Shown: in pieces, positions 34,405 to 43,337 of the stretch
Position numbering within the stretch: position 1 is the first letter of the stretch
Layout of the letters: each line of letters starts with the position of its first letter
Assembly: GCA_963794475.1 (NCBI GenBank)
Contig: CAWCDW010000002.1
Span: forward strand, 868,001 to 932,000
Direction of reading: 5' to 3'
Length of the DNA stretch: 64,000 nucleotides
From: GAS188 sp963794475
Lineage (GTDB): Bacteria > Pseudomonadota > Alphaproteobacteria > Rhizobiales > Beijerinckiaceae
Notes under the pieces: generated by a model
Seen by the model: the letters and a program-made list of their open reading frames with translations, nothing else
Told to the model about the DNA's origin: nothing
Databases searched by the model: none
Position numbers and translations under genes: made by a program

Positions 34405-36622
34405 TCAGCGAAGCGCCCGCGTGCCGGCCGCGCTCAACCGGCCGTCCTCGAGCTGCAGGATGCGCACGGGATCGGACGGCACCTCATGGACAGCGACGGG
34501 TTGCGCCAGGAGATTCTCGATGCCGTTGATGACCTCCATCGAGCGCCGCGACAAGGTTTGCGAGCGCGGCGCGGCGACCGCGGTTGCGCGCGCCTGCTCA
34601 TCCTTGGCGCGCGCCGCCAGCGTGCCGTCGAGCCTGTCGTCGAATTGCTGGAAGGGCAGCGGCTTCGGATCGAGGCCTTGAAGCGCATAGGCCATGATCT
34701 CATGCCAGGTCTTGGCCGGCAGGGAGCCGCCGGTCATGCCGTTCATCGGCTCGTAATCATCGTTGCCCATCCAGATCACGCCGACGAGATAGGCGCTGTA
34801 GCCATCGAACCAGGCGTCGCGGCTCGCATTCGTCGTGCCGGTCTTGCCGGCGAACATCATGCCCGGAATGATGGCGGCGCGCCCCGTGCCCTCGGCCACC
34901 ACATGGCGCATCATGCCGACGATATCCGTCTCGACTTGGGTCGAGATCACTTGCGGTCGCGGCGGGCCGTCCTTGTCGAAAGTGTAGATCACCTGGCCCT
35001 TGGGATTCATGATCTCGAGCGCGGCATGCGGCGGCGCGCGGCGTCCGCCATTGGCGAAGACCGCGTAGACGGAGGCGATCTCGAGCGGATTGACGCCGAC
35101 GGCGCCGATGGGCAGCGATTGCGTGTCGTTGATTTCGGTGGTGATGCCGAGCCGCTTCGCCATCTCGATGATCTTGGCGCGCCCGGCTTTCGGGTTGCCG
35201 TCCCCGAGCGCGATCGACAGCCGCACGGGCACGCTGTTCAGCGAATGCGTGATCGCCTGGGTCAGCGTGACGCGCCCCATGTATTTGCCGCCGAAATTCG
35301 ACGGGCACCAATTGACGATGCAAATCGGCGCGTCGACGATCATCGTATCGGGGTGAAATTTGCCGCTGGCGAGCGCGGTCGTGTAGACGATCGGCTTGAA
35401 GGACGACCCCGGCTGCCTCAGCGAATCGGTCGCCCGGTTGAACTGGCTGTCGCCATAATCGCGCCCGCCGACCATGACGCGCACGGCCCCGTCGGGCTCC
35501 ATGATCACCATGGCGGCCTGCTCGACGTTCCAGTGGTCGCCCTCGTCGCGCAGTGACGCTTCGATCGAGCTCTCGGCCTTGCGCTGCAGATCGGCGTCGA
35601 AGGAGGTGCGCACGATGACGGAGCGCTCGCCGCCGAGCTTGCCCGCATCGGCGAGCTTGCGCACCTCGTCATAGGCGTAATCGAGATAATAATCGGGGCT
35701 GTAATCGCGGCCGCGATCGACGGGAGTCGCCGGATTCTGCCGCGCCGCCAGCACCTGGCCTTCGGTCATGAAGCCGGCGTCGACCATGTTGGACAGAACG
35801 TCGTTTGCCCGCGCCCGCGCCGCCGGCAGATTGACGTAAGGGCCGTATTTGGTCGGCGCCTTGAAGAGGCCGGCGAGCATCGCCGCCTCGGCGAGCGAAA
35901 TATCCTTCACCGACTTGCCGAAATAATATTCGGACGCGGCCGCGACCCCGAAGGTGCCCCCGCCCATATAGGCGCGGTCGAGATAGAGCTTGAGGATCTG
36001 GGATTTCGGTCAGCCGCCTTTCGAGCCAGATCGACAGGAAGGCTTCCTTGATCTTGCGGTCGAGCGAGCGCTCATTGGTGAGGAAGATGTTCTTGGCGAG
36101 CTGTTGGGTGAGCGTCGAGCCGCCTTGCACCACGCCCGAGGCTCGCGCATTGACCGACAAGGCCCGCAAAAGCCCCACGGGATCGATGCCGAAATGATCG
36201 TAGAAGCGCCGATCCTCGGTCGCGAACACGGCCTTCAGCAGATGGTCGGGAAATTCGCTCAAGGGGATGGTGGCGTCTTGCTTCAGGCCGCGCTTGCCGA
36301 TCTCGACCCCGTTACGCCCGAGAAAGGTGACGGCGAGGTCCTGTCGCGACAGGAAATCGTCGCTGGTCAGGCGGAAGGCCGGCTGGGCGAGCATCAAAAG
36401 CCCGACAAAGCCTACGGCGCCGAGCGTCGTCGCCTCGCTCAAAAGCTCGACGATGAGCCTACGGATGCCCGAGACATGCAGCTTGTCCATGCGTAGCGCG
36501 AAACGGCGATAGGCATCGGCCAGCCATTCGCCGGCGCCGTAAAGTCCTGAATCGATGAAAGAATCGACGCCGAGCAGCGACCTTTTGATTCTCGCCCAAA
36601 GCGAACTCGGGTTTGTCAGCAT
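34405..36622 (-). pseudogene. Penicillin-binding protein 1A, frame-disrupted
   Basis: A class A PBP (glycan polymerase plus cross-linking transpeptidase) is split over two frames. From ATG 36622: a cytoplasmic lead, one membrane helix (LGAVGFVGLLMLAQPA), then the GT51 domain with ATEDRRFYDHFGIDP and GGSTLTQQLAKNIFL. At ERRLTEIPDPQ the sequence leaves frame. One surplus base at about 36007 accounts for it, because the other frame reads KSQILKLYLDRAYMGGG exactly as in the family. The transpeptidase half has the SxxK serine in RQPGSSFKPIVYTTAL, SLNSVP and KTGTT. The rest is intact, so a recent mutation or assembly error is likely. DUF1214 and DUF1254-like genes follow. Confidence 0.85.
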
Positions 36623-36863
36623 CGAGTGCTGTCCCTAGATGAAATCTGCGGCCGTTCGGAGCCGCCGCGCGCGAGACGAATATTTAGCAATGAGATCGGG
36701 ACAAAACCAGGCAGCGGAAAGGGCTCAATCCCTGACAAGAGGATCGGATAGGACAAGAAGAGGCAGCCGCAAATCGAGAGGCAGACCTCGTGCTTTCAGT
36801 GATTCGGCCTCCTTTGTGCCATCAACTCATGGCCGGAACGCGGCAATGATGCAGAGGAAGCCC

Positions 36864-37370
36864 ATGAGCGAAAATGCAACTCCTTTCTGGCGCCGCAAGA
36901 CGCTCGAGGAGATGTCGCGCGAGGAATGGGAAAGCCTGTGCGACGGCTGCGGCCGCTGCTGCCTCATCAAGCTCGAGGACGAGGATGACGGGAGCGTCTA
37001 CACCACCGATGTCGGCTGCCGACTGCTCGACAGATCAAGCTGCCGCTGCGGCGACTACAAAAATCGCAAGCGCAAGGTCCCCGATTGCATCCAGCTATCG
37101 CCAGACCTTGCGCGCACCCTGAAATGGCTACCGCCAACTTGCGCTTACCGCCTCGTGGCGCGCGGCCAGGATCTGCCCTGGTGGCATCCTCTCGTCTCGG
37201 GGCGTGCGGAAACGGTCGTCGAGGCCGGCGTCTCGGCCGCCGGACGGATAGCGGCAAGCGAGGACGAGGTCTCGACCGACGGCCTGTTCTCGCACATCAG
37301 AACCTGGCCGATGCGATGGCCGAGGAAAGCTCGTTCCAAGCGCGAGACGCGCGAGGCCAGCGAAGAGTAG
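36864..37370 (+). CDS. YcgN family cysteine cluster protein (UPF0260)
   Basis: This 168-residue protein has the YcgN cysteine pattern: CDGCGRCCLIKLEDEDD near residue 29, CRLLDRSSCRCGDY and VPDCIQLSPD, and a C-terminal PPTCAYRLVARGQDLPWWHPL. The cysteines resemble those of the metal- or cluster-binding YkgJ group, though no cofactor is established. AGAGGAAG precedes ATG 36864, which is preferred to Mets upstream. It is monocistronic and followed by the remains of a toxin-antitoxin pair. Confidence 0.9.
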   Translation: MSENATPFWRRKTLEEMSREEWESLCDGCGRCCLIKLEDEDDGSVYTTDVGCRLLDRSSCRCGDYKNRKRKVPDCIQLSPDLARTLKWLPPTCAYRLVARGQDLPWWHPLVSGRAETVVEAGVSAAGRIAASEDEVSTDGLFSHIRTWPMRWPRKARSKRETREASEE

Positions 37371-37394
37371 ATTGGTCAACGAGGTGAATTGCAG

Positions 37395-37721
37395 ATGAAA
37401 TTGTCAGAACAGATTAAGCCGATCAGCTCTCTTAAGGCGCTATCTTAAGGCGCACGCGCCCGAGATGATTCGTGGCCTGGCCGAGCGACAGGATCCCATC
37501 GTCATCACTGTGCGTGGTGAGGCCAAGGCGGTTCTTCGGGATGTGGCGCGCTACGAAGAAACGCAAGAGACGCTCGCGCTCCTCAAGATCTTCTCGCTCT
37601 CGCGAATTGGCAGGTCGCAGAGGGTAAAGTGAAACCCGCATCTGAAGCCATGAAGCGAATACGCGCAACGCCTAAAAAACTGATTTTGCGCGATGCGCTA
37701 TCGCGTGACGCTGCTCGATGA
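37395..37721 (+). pseudogene. Decayed Phd/RelB-type antitoxin
   Basis: From ATG 37395 the frame reads MKLSEQIKPISSLKALS and stops. The family continuation AHAPEMIRGLAERQDPIVIT is found in another frame. The cause is a direct repeat: CTTAAGGCGC occurs at 37431-37440 and again at 37444-37453, a 13-base insertion. A second break near 37605 shifts to ANWQVAEGKVKPASEAMKRI. These are the typical segments of a prevent-host-death antitoxin that neutralises a RelE/ParE toxin. Two independent lesions make sequencing error unlikely here. Confidence 0.65.
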
Positions 37722-38016
37722 TGCAGAGAAGGATATAGAGGATATCTACCGCGCAATTGCTCAACGTGACTCGGTTCAAAGCGCCGATCGAATTCTCGAA
37801 GGGTTAGAGCAGTGCTGGGCTCGCCTGACCGACATGCCCGAGCGCGGCAACCTGCCTAGAGAGCTGCTGAATCTCGGCGTCACCGAATGTCGCGAAACCC
37901 ACTACAAGCCATACAGGATTATCTACTGAGTCACCGGTTGGGACGTTGTCGTCTACCGCGTCGTCGGCGGCCGATGTGATGTGCGAAGCTATCTCGAACG
38001 CCGAAATCTGCGGTGA
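37693..38016 (+). pseudogene. RelE/ParE-family toxin, truncated by a nonsense codon
   Basis: The frame opens at 37693 with MRYRVTLLDDAEKDIEDIYRAI and continues through LPRELLNLGVTECRETHYKPYRIIY, then meets TGA at 37927-37929. Reading through, it continues in frame as VTGWDVVVYRVVGGRCDVRSYLERR to a stop at 38014-38016, which is the normal C-terminal strand and helix of RelE/ParE toxins (RIIYEVxGxxVVVYxVxDGRRDMxxLLERR). A Glu or similar codon has thus become a stop. Loss of the C-terminal strand probably removes activity. With the broken antitoxin it forms a dead module. Confidence 0.65.
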
Positions 38017-38049
38017 CGGCGACACCGATGCAGTTAAGTTTTCCGACAA

Positions 38050-39039
38050 TTACTTACCTTCGAGCATTTGCGCGATCTGCTCCGCCGCGGCCTCGGGGAG
38101 GAGACGCGCTTCCCCAACCTCTTGTTCGAGCACGAGCAGGCGCGCGCGGATCGCCGGATCGTCACGCAGCCTTGCGGTCGCGCGCTCCTCGATCAAGGCA
38201 TGCATCCATTTCACGTCCTGGGCCCGGCGGCGCGCTTTTCCCGTGCCCGTCGCCTCGGCGAGGCGATGATATACGAGGATGGTGTCCCACAATCGCTCGA
38301 GTCCGCGATTTGCCATCCCGGAGACCGTGAGGACGGGCACCTTCCAAGGCCCTGAGGCAGAACCGAGGATGTGGAGCGCGGCCTGGTATTCCTTCGCCGC
38401 CGCCTCGGCCCGCGCGGCGCCTTCCCCGTCGGCTTTGTTCACCGCGACGATGTCGGCGAGCTCGAGCACGCCTTTCTTCAACCCCTGCAGCTCGTCTCCG
38501 GCGCCGCCGAGCAAAAGCACGACGAAGACATCGGTGAGATCGGCGACCGCGGTCTCGGACTGGCCGACGCCCACCGTCTCGACGAGGATCACATCGAAAC
38601 CCGCCGCCTCGCATAGCAGGATCGCCTCGCGCGTGCGAGCTGCGACGCCACCGAGCGTACCGGAAGCGGGCGAGGGGCGGATGAAGGCGTTGCGGTCGAC
38701 CGCGAGGCGCGCCATGCGCGTTTTGTCGCCGAGGATCGAGCCGCCGCTCACCGCCGAAGAAGGGTCGACGGCGAGCACGGCCACGCGATGCCCCATTGAG
38801 GTGAGGTTCGAGCCGAGCTGATCGATGAGCGTCGATTTCCCGACGCCCGGCACGCCGGTGAGGCCGACCCGGATCGCCCTTCCGGTGTTCGCCGTGAGCT
38901 CAAGGATGAGGGTGCGCGCCTCGCGGCGGTGATCGGGCCGCATCGACTCCACAAGCGTGATGGCACGCGCGAGCGCGGCGCGCTCGCCTTGCAAGACGCG
39001 CCTTGCGAGGTCGGCAGTCTCCTTGGAAGGTTTGGCCAT
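38050..39039 (-). CDS. meaB: Methylmalonyl-CoA mutase-associated GTPase MeaB
   Basis: This 329-residue G3E-type GTPase loads and protects the adenosylcobalamin of methylmalonyl-CoA mutase. The P-loop GVPGVGKST is at residues 62-70, switch and metal motifs include VDPSSAVSGGSILGDKTRM, VETVGVGQSE is present, and the guanine motif is VNKADGEG. ATG 39039 (MAKPSKETADLARRV) is the family start; the frame is open further up. Its target, the mutase, is encoded divergently 241 bases away. Confidence 0.95.
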   Translation of the reverse strand: MAKPSKETADLARRVLQGERAALARAITLVESMRPDHRREARTLILELTANTGRAIRVGLTGVPGVGKSTLIDQLGSNLTSMGHRVAVLAVDPSSAVSGGSILGDKTRMARLAVDRNAFIRPSPASGTLGGVAARTREAILLCEAAGFDVILVETVGVGQSETAVADLTDVFVVLLLGGAGDELQGLKKGVLELADIVAVNKADGEGAARAEAAAKEYQAALHILGSASGPWKVPVLTVSGMANRGLERLWDTILVYHRLAEATGTGKARRRAQDVKWMHALIEERATARLRDDPAIRARLLVLEQEVGEARLLPEAAAEQIAQMLEGK

Positions 39040-39195
39040 GCGCCGATTAGACGGCAACCGTCGAGCTTGGCAACCTCGTGCCCTCGGTTTGCACCGCCCT
39101 CGTGGTCGAGCGTTCAGCGTGGCAAAAGTTGCAAAAAGGGCGTAAGCTTCACCTACCCGCCTATCGGTCATCGACTCGGGACGCGCGTTTCATCG

Positions 39196-39226
39196 CGTCA
39201 TGGCCGGGCTTGGCCCGGTCATGACG
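39196..39226. repeat. REP-like palindrome
   Basis: CGTCATGGCCGGGC-TTG-GCCCGGTCATGACG is a near-perfect 14-bp inverted repeat in the meaB/mutase divergent spacer. Related elements occur near 51.9, 52.0 and 59.1 kb of this window. Such short palindromes are scattered through many Hyphomicrobiales genomes. Confidence 0.7.
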
Positions 39227-39280
39227 AGCAAAGGTCTCGATCGAATTCCCGACATCGCGCGAGGTCCGAGAATACGATTC

Positions 39281-41485
39281 ATGAGCGCTACGCCCGATTT
39301 CACCAAGGTCCCTTTTGATGTTTCGGATGGCGCTGGAACGCATGCGCCTTCGCCGATCGCGTCCATAGGCGGAATATTGCCTCGTGCCGAAGACACCTGG
39401 CTCACGGCCGAAGACATCGCGGTGAAGCCCCGGTATGGCGCCGCCGATCGGGACGGCCTCGATTTTGTGGCGAGCTTGCCGGGCTCACGGCCCTATCTGC
39501 GCGGCCCCTACCCCACGATGTATGTGTCGCAACCCTGGACGATCCGGCAATATGCCGGCTTCTCCACCGCCGAGGATTCGAACGCCTTCTACCGCCGCAA
39601 CCTCGCAGGCGGCCAGAAGGGGCTGTCGGTCGCTTTCGATCTCGCCACCCATCGCGGCTATGATTCCGACCATCCGCGCGTTGCGGGCGATGTCGGCATG
39701 GCGGGCGTCGCCATCGATTCCATCTACGACATGCGCAGTTTGTTCGCCGGCATCCCGCTCGGCGAGATGAGCGTATCGATGACGATGAGCGGCGCGGTTC
39801 TTCCGGTGCTCGCCCTCTACATCGTCGCCGGCGAGGAGCAGGGGGTGAAGCCGGCGCAGCTCGCGGGCACGATTCAGAACGACATCCTCAAAGAATTCAT
39901 GGTGCGGAACACGTATATTTATCCGCCCGCGCCCTCGATGCGCATCATCTCCGACATCTTCGCTTTCACTTCGACCCATATGCCGAAGTTCAACTCGATC
40001 TCGATTTCCGGCTATCACATGCAAGAGGCCGGCGCCTCGGCCGACCTCGAGCTCGCCTATACGCTCGCGGACGGGCTCGATTATGTGCGCGCCGGCGTCG
40101 CGGCCGGGCTCGCCATCGACAGCTTCGCGCCGCGCCTTTCCTTCTTTTTCGGGATCGGCACGAATTTCTTCATGGAGGTCGCGAAACTGCGCGCCGCGCG
40201 CCTGTTGTGGACCGAGCTCATGAGCGGCTTTCACCCGAAAGCCGAGAAATCGCTGATGCTGCGGGCCCATTGCCAGACCTCCGGCTGGTCGCTCACCGCC
40301 CAGGACGTCTTCAACAATGTGGCGCGCACCATGATCGAGGCGATGGCCGCGACGCAAGGGGGCACCCAATCGCTCCACACCAACGCTCTCGACGAGGCGC
40401 TCGCCCTGCCGACGGACTTCTCGGCCCGCATCGCCCGCAATACCCAGATCCTGCTGCAGCAGGAGAGCGGCACGACGCGCGTCATCGATCCTTGGGGAGG
40501 CAGCTTTTTCGTCGAGCGCCTCACGGCGGATCTTGCCGCGAGGGCGCGCGCTCATATCGAGGAGGTCGAGCGGCTCGGCGGCATGACGAAGGCGATCGAA
40601 CAAGGCTTGCCGAAGATGCGCATCGAGGAGGCCGCGGCGAAAACGCAGGCGCGCATCGATTCCGGCACGCAGAAGATCATCGGCGTGAATGACTTCAAAG
40701 CGAGCGAGGAAGCAGCGATCGATATCCTCAAGGTCGACAATTCCGCCGTGCGCGCCCAGCAGCTCGAGAAGCTCGCAAGGCTCAAGGCCGAGCGCGATCC
40801 GCGAGCGGTGGATACGGCGCTTGCCGAGCTCACCGCCGCCGGCAAGACGGGAAAGGGAAACCTCCTCGAGCTTTCGGTGAAGGCGGCGCGCGCCAAGGCT
40901 ACCGTTGGCGAGATTTCACTTGCGCTGGAAATGGCTTTCGGGCGCCACCGCGCCGAGACCCGGGCGATTTCCGGCGTCTACAAACGGGAGGTCGGGATGG
41001 AGAACGCATCGGTGAGGCGCGTCCTCGACCTGACGGCGGCCTTCGCCGCGCGCGACGGGCGAAGACCGCGCATCCTGGTCGCGAAGATGGGCCAGGACGG
41101 CCACGACCGCGGCCAGAAGGTGATCGCCTCGGCTTTCGCCGATCTCGGCTTCGATGTCGATATCGGCCCGCTCTTCGCGACGCCGCAGGAGGCCGCCCGC
41201 CAAGCGATCGAGAATGATGTGCACGTCATCGGCGTCTCGACGCTCGCGGCGGGACATCTCACCCTCGTGCCCGAGCTCAAGGAGGCGCTTGCTGCGCAAG
41301 GGCGCCCCGACATCATGATCGTAGTGGGCGGCGTGGTTCCGCCGCAGGATTTCGAAGCGCTTCGCGCCGCGGGCGCCAGCGCCATATTTCCCCCGGGAAC
41401 CGTGATCGCCGAGGCCGCCGAGAACCTGATCGGCGAGCTCAACCGCCGGCTTGGGTATTCAGGAGCGAGAGCGGCGGCGGAGTGA
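39281..41485 (+). CDS. Methylmalonyl-CoA mutase (large, B12-binding)
   Basis: This 734-residue adenosylcobalamin enzyme interconverts methylmalonyl-CoA and succinyl-CoA. The substrate barrel includes RPYLRGPYPTMYVSQPWTIRQYAGF (in part), GLSVAFDLATHRGYDSDH and RTNAL-like SLHTNALDEALALPT. The C-terminal cobalamin domain has the base-off motif DGHDRG at about 606-611 and a GGVVPPQDFEAL loop. The full-length ATG 39281 (MSATPDFTKVPF) is chosen over an upstream in-frame Met inside the REP palindrome. Together with divergent meaB it serves propionyl-CoA, branched amino acid or ethylmalonyl-CoA carbon flow. Confidence 0.97.
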   Translation: MSATPDFTKVPFDVSDGAGTHAPSPIASIGGILPRAEDTWLTAEDIAVKPRYGAADRDGLDFVASLPGSRPYLRGPYPTMYVSQPWTIRQYAGFSTAEDSNAFYRRNLAGGQKGLSVAFDLATHRGYDSDHPRVAGDVGMAGVAIDSIYDMRSLFAGIPLGEMSVSMTMSGAVLPVLALYIVAGEEQGVKPAQLAGTIQNDILKEFMVRNTYIYPPAPSMRIISDIFAFTSTHMPKFNSISISGYHMQEAGASADLELAYTLADGLDYVRAGVAAGLAIDSFAPRLSFFFGIGTNFFMEVAKLRAARLLWTELMSGFHPKAEKSLMLRAHCQTSGWSLTAQDVFNNVARTMIEAMAATQGGTQSLHTNALDEALALPTDFSARIARNTQILLQQESGTTRVIDPWGGSFFVERLTADLAARARAHIEEVERLGGMTKAIEQGLPKMRIEEAAAKTQARIDSGTQKIIGVNDFKASEEAAIDILKVDNSAVRAQQLEKLARLKAERDPRAVDTALAELTAAGKTGKGNLLELSVKAARAKATVGEISLALEMAFGRHRAETRAISGVYKREVGMENASVRRVLDLTAAFAARDGRRPRILVAKMGQDGHDRGQKVIASAFADLGFDVDIGPLFATPQEAARQAIENDVHVIGVSTLAAGHLTLVPELKEALAAQGRPDIMIVVGGVVPPQDFEALRAAGASAIFPPGTVIAEAAENLIGELNRRLGYSGARAAAE

Positions 41486-41571
41486 CGCGGCGAGGGGTAA
41501 GAAGTGTGCGCGGCTTTGCAAAACGGAAAGATAAGCGAGCGGCAAACGGCTTCAGGGCCTTCCCATGAACT

Positions 41572-42639
41572 TCACTCCGCCGCTTCGGCGAGCGCGGTGT
41601 AGTCGACATAGCCCTCCGGTCCCGGGCCATAGAAGCTCTCCGCATTCCAGGCATTCAGCGGCGCGCCGAGCCTGAAGCGGCGCGGCAGGTCGGGATTGGC
41701 GATGAACAATTTGCCATAAGCCACTGCGTCGGCCTCGCCTGCGGCGACCACGCGCTCGCCGGTCTCCTGCGTGAAGCCTTCGTTCACGATGTAGCGGCCG
41801 CCGAATTCACGCTTGATGAAGGGGCCGAGCCGGGGCTCTGCGAGCGATTCGCGCGCGCAGATGAAGGCGATGCGCCGCTTCTTGAGCTCGCGCGCCACAT
41901 AGCCGAAGGTCGCCTCAGGATCGCTGTCGCCCATGCCGTTCGAGTCGCGACGGGGCGCGAGATGCATGCCGACGCGCCCGGCGCCGAAAACGCCGATCGC
42001 CGCATCGGTGACCTCGAGCATCAGGCGTGCCCGGTTTTCGATCGAGCCGCCATAGGAATCGGTGCGCCGGTTCGAGCCGTCTTGCAAAAACTGGTCGAGA
42101 AGATAGCCGTTCGCGCCATGGATCTCGACGCCGTCAAAGCCCGCGGCCTCAGCGTTCTCGGCTGCCTGCCGAAAGGCCTCGATGACCCCCGCGATCTCCT
42201 CGATGGCGAGCGCGCGCGGCGTGACGAAGGGCTTTTGCGGCCGGATCTGACTGACGTGCCCCTTTGCGGCGATGGCGCTCGGCGCGACCGGCAAGTCCCC
42301 GCCGAGATAAATCGGATCGGAGATGCGCCCGACATGCCAGAGCTGCAGAAGCATGCGGCCACCCTCCCGATGCACGGCCTCGGTGACCCTCTTCCAGGCC
42401 GCCACCTGTTCCTGGGACCAGATGCCTGGCGTTCGCGGATAGCCGACGCCCATCGGCGTCACCGACGTCGCCTCCGAGAGGATGAGCCCGGCCGAAGCGC
42501 GCTGCGCATAGTAATCGCGCATCATCGCGTTCGGCACGCGCCCCTCCCCGCTCGCGCGGCAGCGCGTCAAAGGCGCCATGAGGATGCGGTTCGCAAGCCG
42601 CAGATCGCCAAGGTCGATGGGGTCGAAGAGGGTGGCCAT
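41572..42639 (-). CDS. Old Yellow Enzyme family alkene reductase (NemA-like)
   Basis: This 355-residue FMN-dependent ene-reductase has the classical OYE layout: LFDPIDLGDLRLANRILMAPLTRCRA at the N-terminus, then LQLWHVGRISDP, the substrate/FMN region GVEIHGANGYLLDQFLQD, SYGGSIENRARLMLEV and the terminal YGPGPEGYVDYTALAE. It reduces activated C=C bonds or nitro compounds using NAD(P)H. It is divergent from an ArsR-type regulator with a perfect palindrome between them, which suggests induction by electrophiles. Confidence 0.95.
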   Translation of the reverse strand: MATLFDPIDLGDLRLANRILMAPLTRCRASGEGRVPNAMMRDYYAQRASAGLILSEATSVTPMGVGYPRTPGIWSQEQVAAWKRVTEAVHREGGRMLLQLWHVGRISDPIYLGGDLPVAPSAIAAKGHVSQIRPQKPFVTPRALAIEEIAGVIEAFRQAAENAEAAGFDGVEIHGANGYLLDQFLQDGSNRRTDSYGGSIENRARLMLEVTDAAIGVFGAGRVGMHLAPRRDSNGMGDSDPEATFGYVARELKKRRIAFICARESLAEPRLGPFIKREFGGRYIVNEGFTQETGERVVAAGEADAVAYGKLFIANPDLPRRFRLGAPLNAWNAESFYGPGPEGYVDYTALAEAAE

Positions 42640-42689
42640 ATCTTGGGGATCCGCGTTGAGGAAGGGAAGCGAAGGTGGTAAGATGTTCT

Positions 42690-42708
42690 ATGTTCGATGA
42701 ACATCGAA
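42690..42708. promoter_or_regulatory. Operator between OYE reductase and ArsR regulator
   Basis: Two overlapping perfect inverted repeats lie here: ATGTTC-GAT-GAACAT (42690-42704) and TTCGATG-AA-CATCGAA (42693-42708). They are in the 87-base divergent spacer and cover the first possible start codon of the ArsR gene (42697), which favours the later start at 42727. Sites of this kind are typical of ArsR-family binding. Confidence 0.65.
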
Positions 42709-42726
42709 TATAAGGGAAGGCCGTCG

Positions 42727-43158
42727 ATGAGGCAATACCGCCATCCCGCGCGCGCCGAGATCACGCTTCCGAAAGTGCTCGCCGCGCTGAGCGACCCCGT
42801 GCGCCTCTCCATCGTCGAAGCGCTGGCCAAAGGCGGTGAGCGCGGCTGGAGCGGTTTTGATGCTTGCGTCGCGAATTCGACGCTGAGCCACCATATGAAG
42901 GTGCTGCGCCTCGCTGGCGTGATCTCCAATCGCGGCGACGGGACACGTTGCTTCGTTTCCTTGCGACCGGAGCTCGAGGAGGCGTTTCCGGGATTGCTCC
43001 AATCGATTCTGAAATTTTCCGCAAGCGCCGGGAACGGAATGCCGAGGCGCGCGCACCTGTCGAAGGCGCAAGCCGCCGCGGCGACACGATCCTCGCGCGC
43101 TGGCGCGAAAGCTACCGGCTTGCTCCGCCGGCCTTCCCGAGCTAAGCAGGTTTCATGA
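42727..43158 (+). CDS. ArsR family transcriptional regulator
   Basis: This 143-residue winged-helix protein has the ArsR fold: LPKVLAALSDPVRLSIVEALA, recognition region CVANSTLSHHMKVLRLAGVI, and a wing NRGDGTRCFVSLRPE. No metal-binding CxC is in the recognition helix (one Cys only, in FDACVAN), so it probably senses something other than arsenite. A basic low-complexity tail follows residue 105. It is divergent from an Old Yellow Enzyme reductase, its likely target. ATG 42727 is preferred because an earlier in-frame ATG lies inside the operator palindrome. Confidence 0.85.
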   Translation: MRQYRHPARAEITLPKVLAALSDPVRLSIVEALAKGGERGWSGFDACVANSTLSHHMKVLRLAGVISNRGDGTRCFVSLRPELEEAFPGLLQSILKFSASAGNGMPRRAHLSKAQAAAATRSSRAGAKATGLLRRPSRAKQVS

Positions 43159-43229
43159 GCCCGAAAGATCAAGGCGTCATGTGGCGCTGGTCGCGCAAAG
43201 CGGCCGGCCATCCCGATTTAAGCCGATAA
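43155..43229 (+). CDS. Possible Trp-containing leader peptide of trpE(G)
   Basis: A short frame before trpE(G) ends in MWRWSRKAAGHPDLSR, with two Trp codons three positions apart. It can start at ATG 43155 (24 residues, overlapping the ArsR stop as ATGA, with AGCAGG upstream) or at ATG 43179 (16 residues, with AAGG upstream). Rhizobial trpE(G) genes are known to be controlled by attenuation with a Trp-rich leader. Two overlapping hairpins follow at 43206-43274. Only two Trp codons and no T-run make this tentative. Confidence 0.4.
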   Translation: MSPKDQGVMWRWSRKAAGHPDLSR

Positions 43230-43274
43230 CGTCAAAGCAAAACGGGAATGGCCGCCTGGAGGATGCTCCGGCGG
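43206..43274 (+). promoter_or_regulatory. Overlapping hairpins in the trpE(G) leader
   Basis: Hairpin 1 pairs GGCCATCCCG (43206-43215) with CGGGAATGGCC (43243-43253), with one bulged A. Hairpin 2 pairs CCGCCTGGAG (43252-43261) with CTCCGGCGG (43266-43274), with one bulged T. They share 43252-43253, and hairpin 1 starts inside the leader frame, so ribosome stalling on Trp codons could alter the fold. Neither is followed by T residues. Confidence 0.35.
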
Positions 43275-43337
43275 TTCAGGTGAAATCGCGATCGACCGGC
43301 TCCTTCAGGCAAAACCAAGCCGAGAAGGAAGAAGGTC

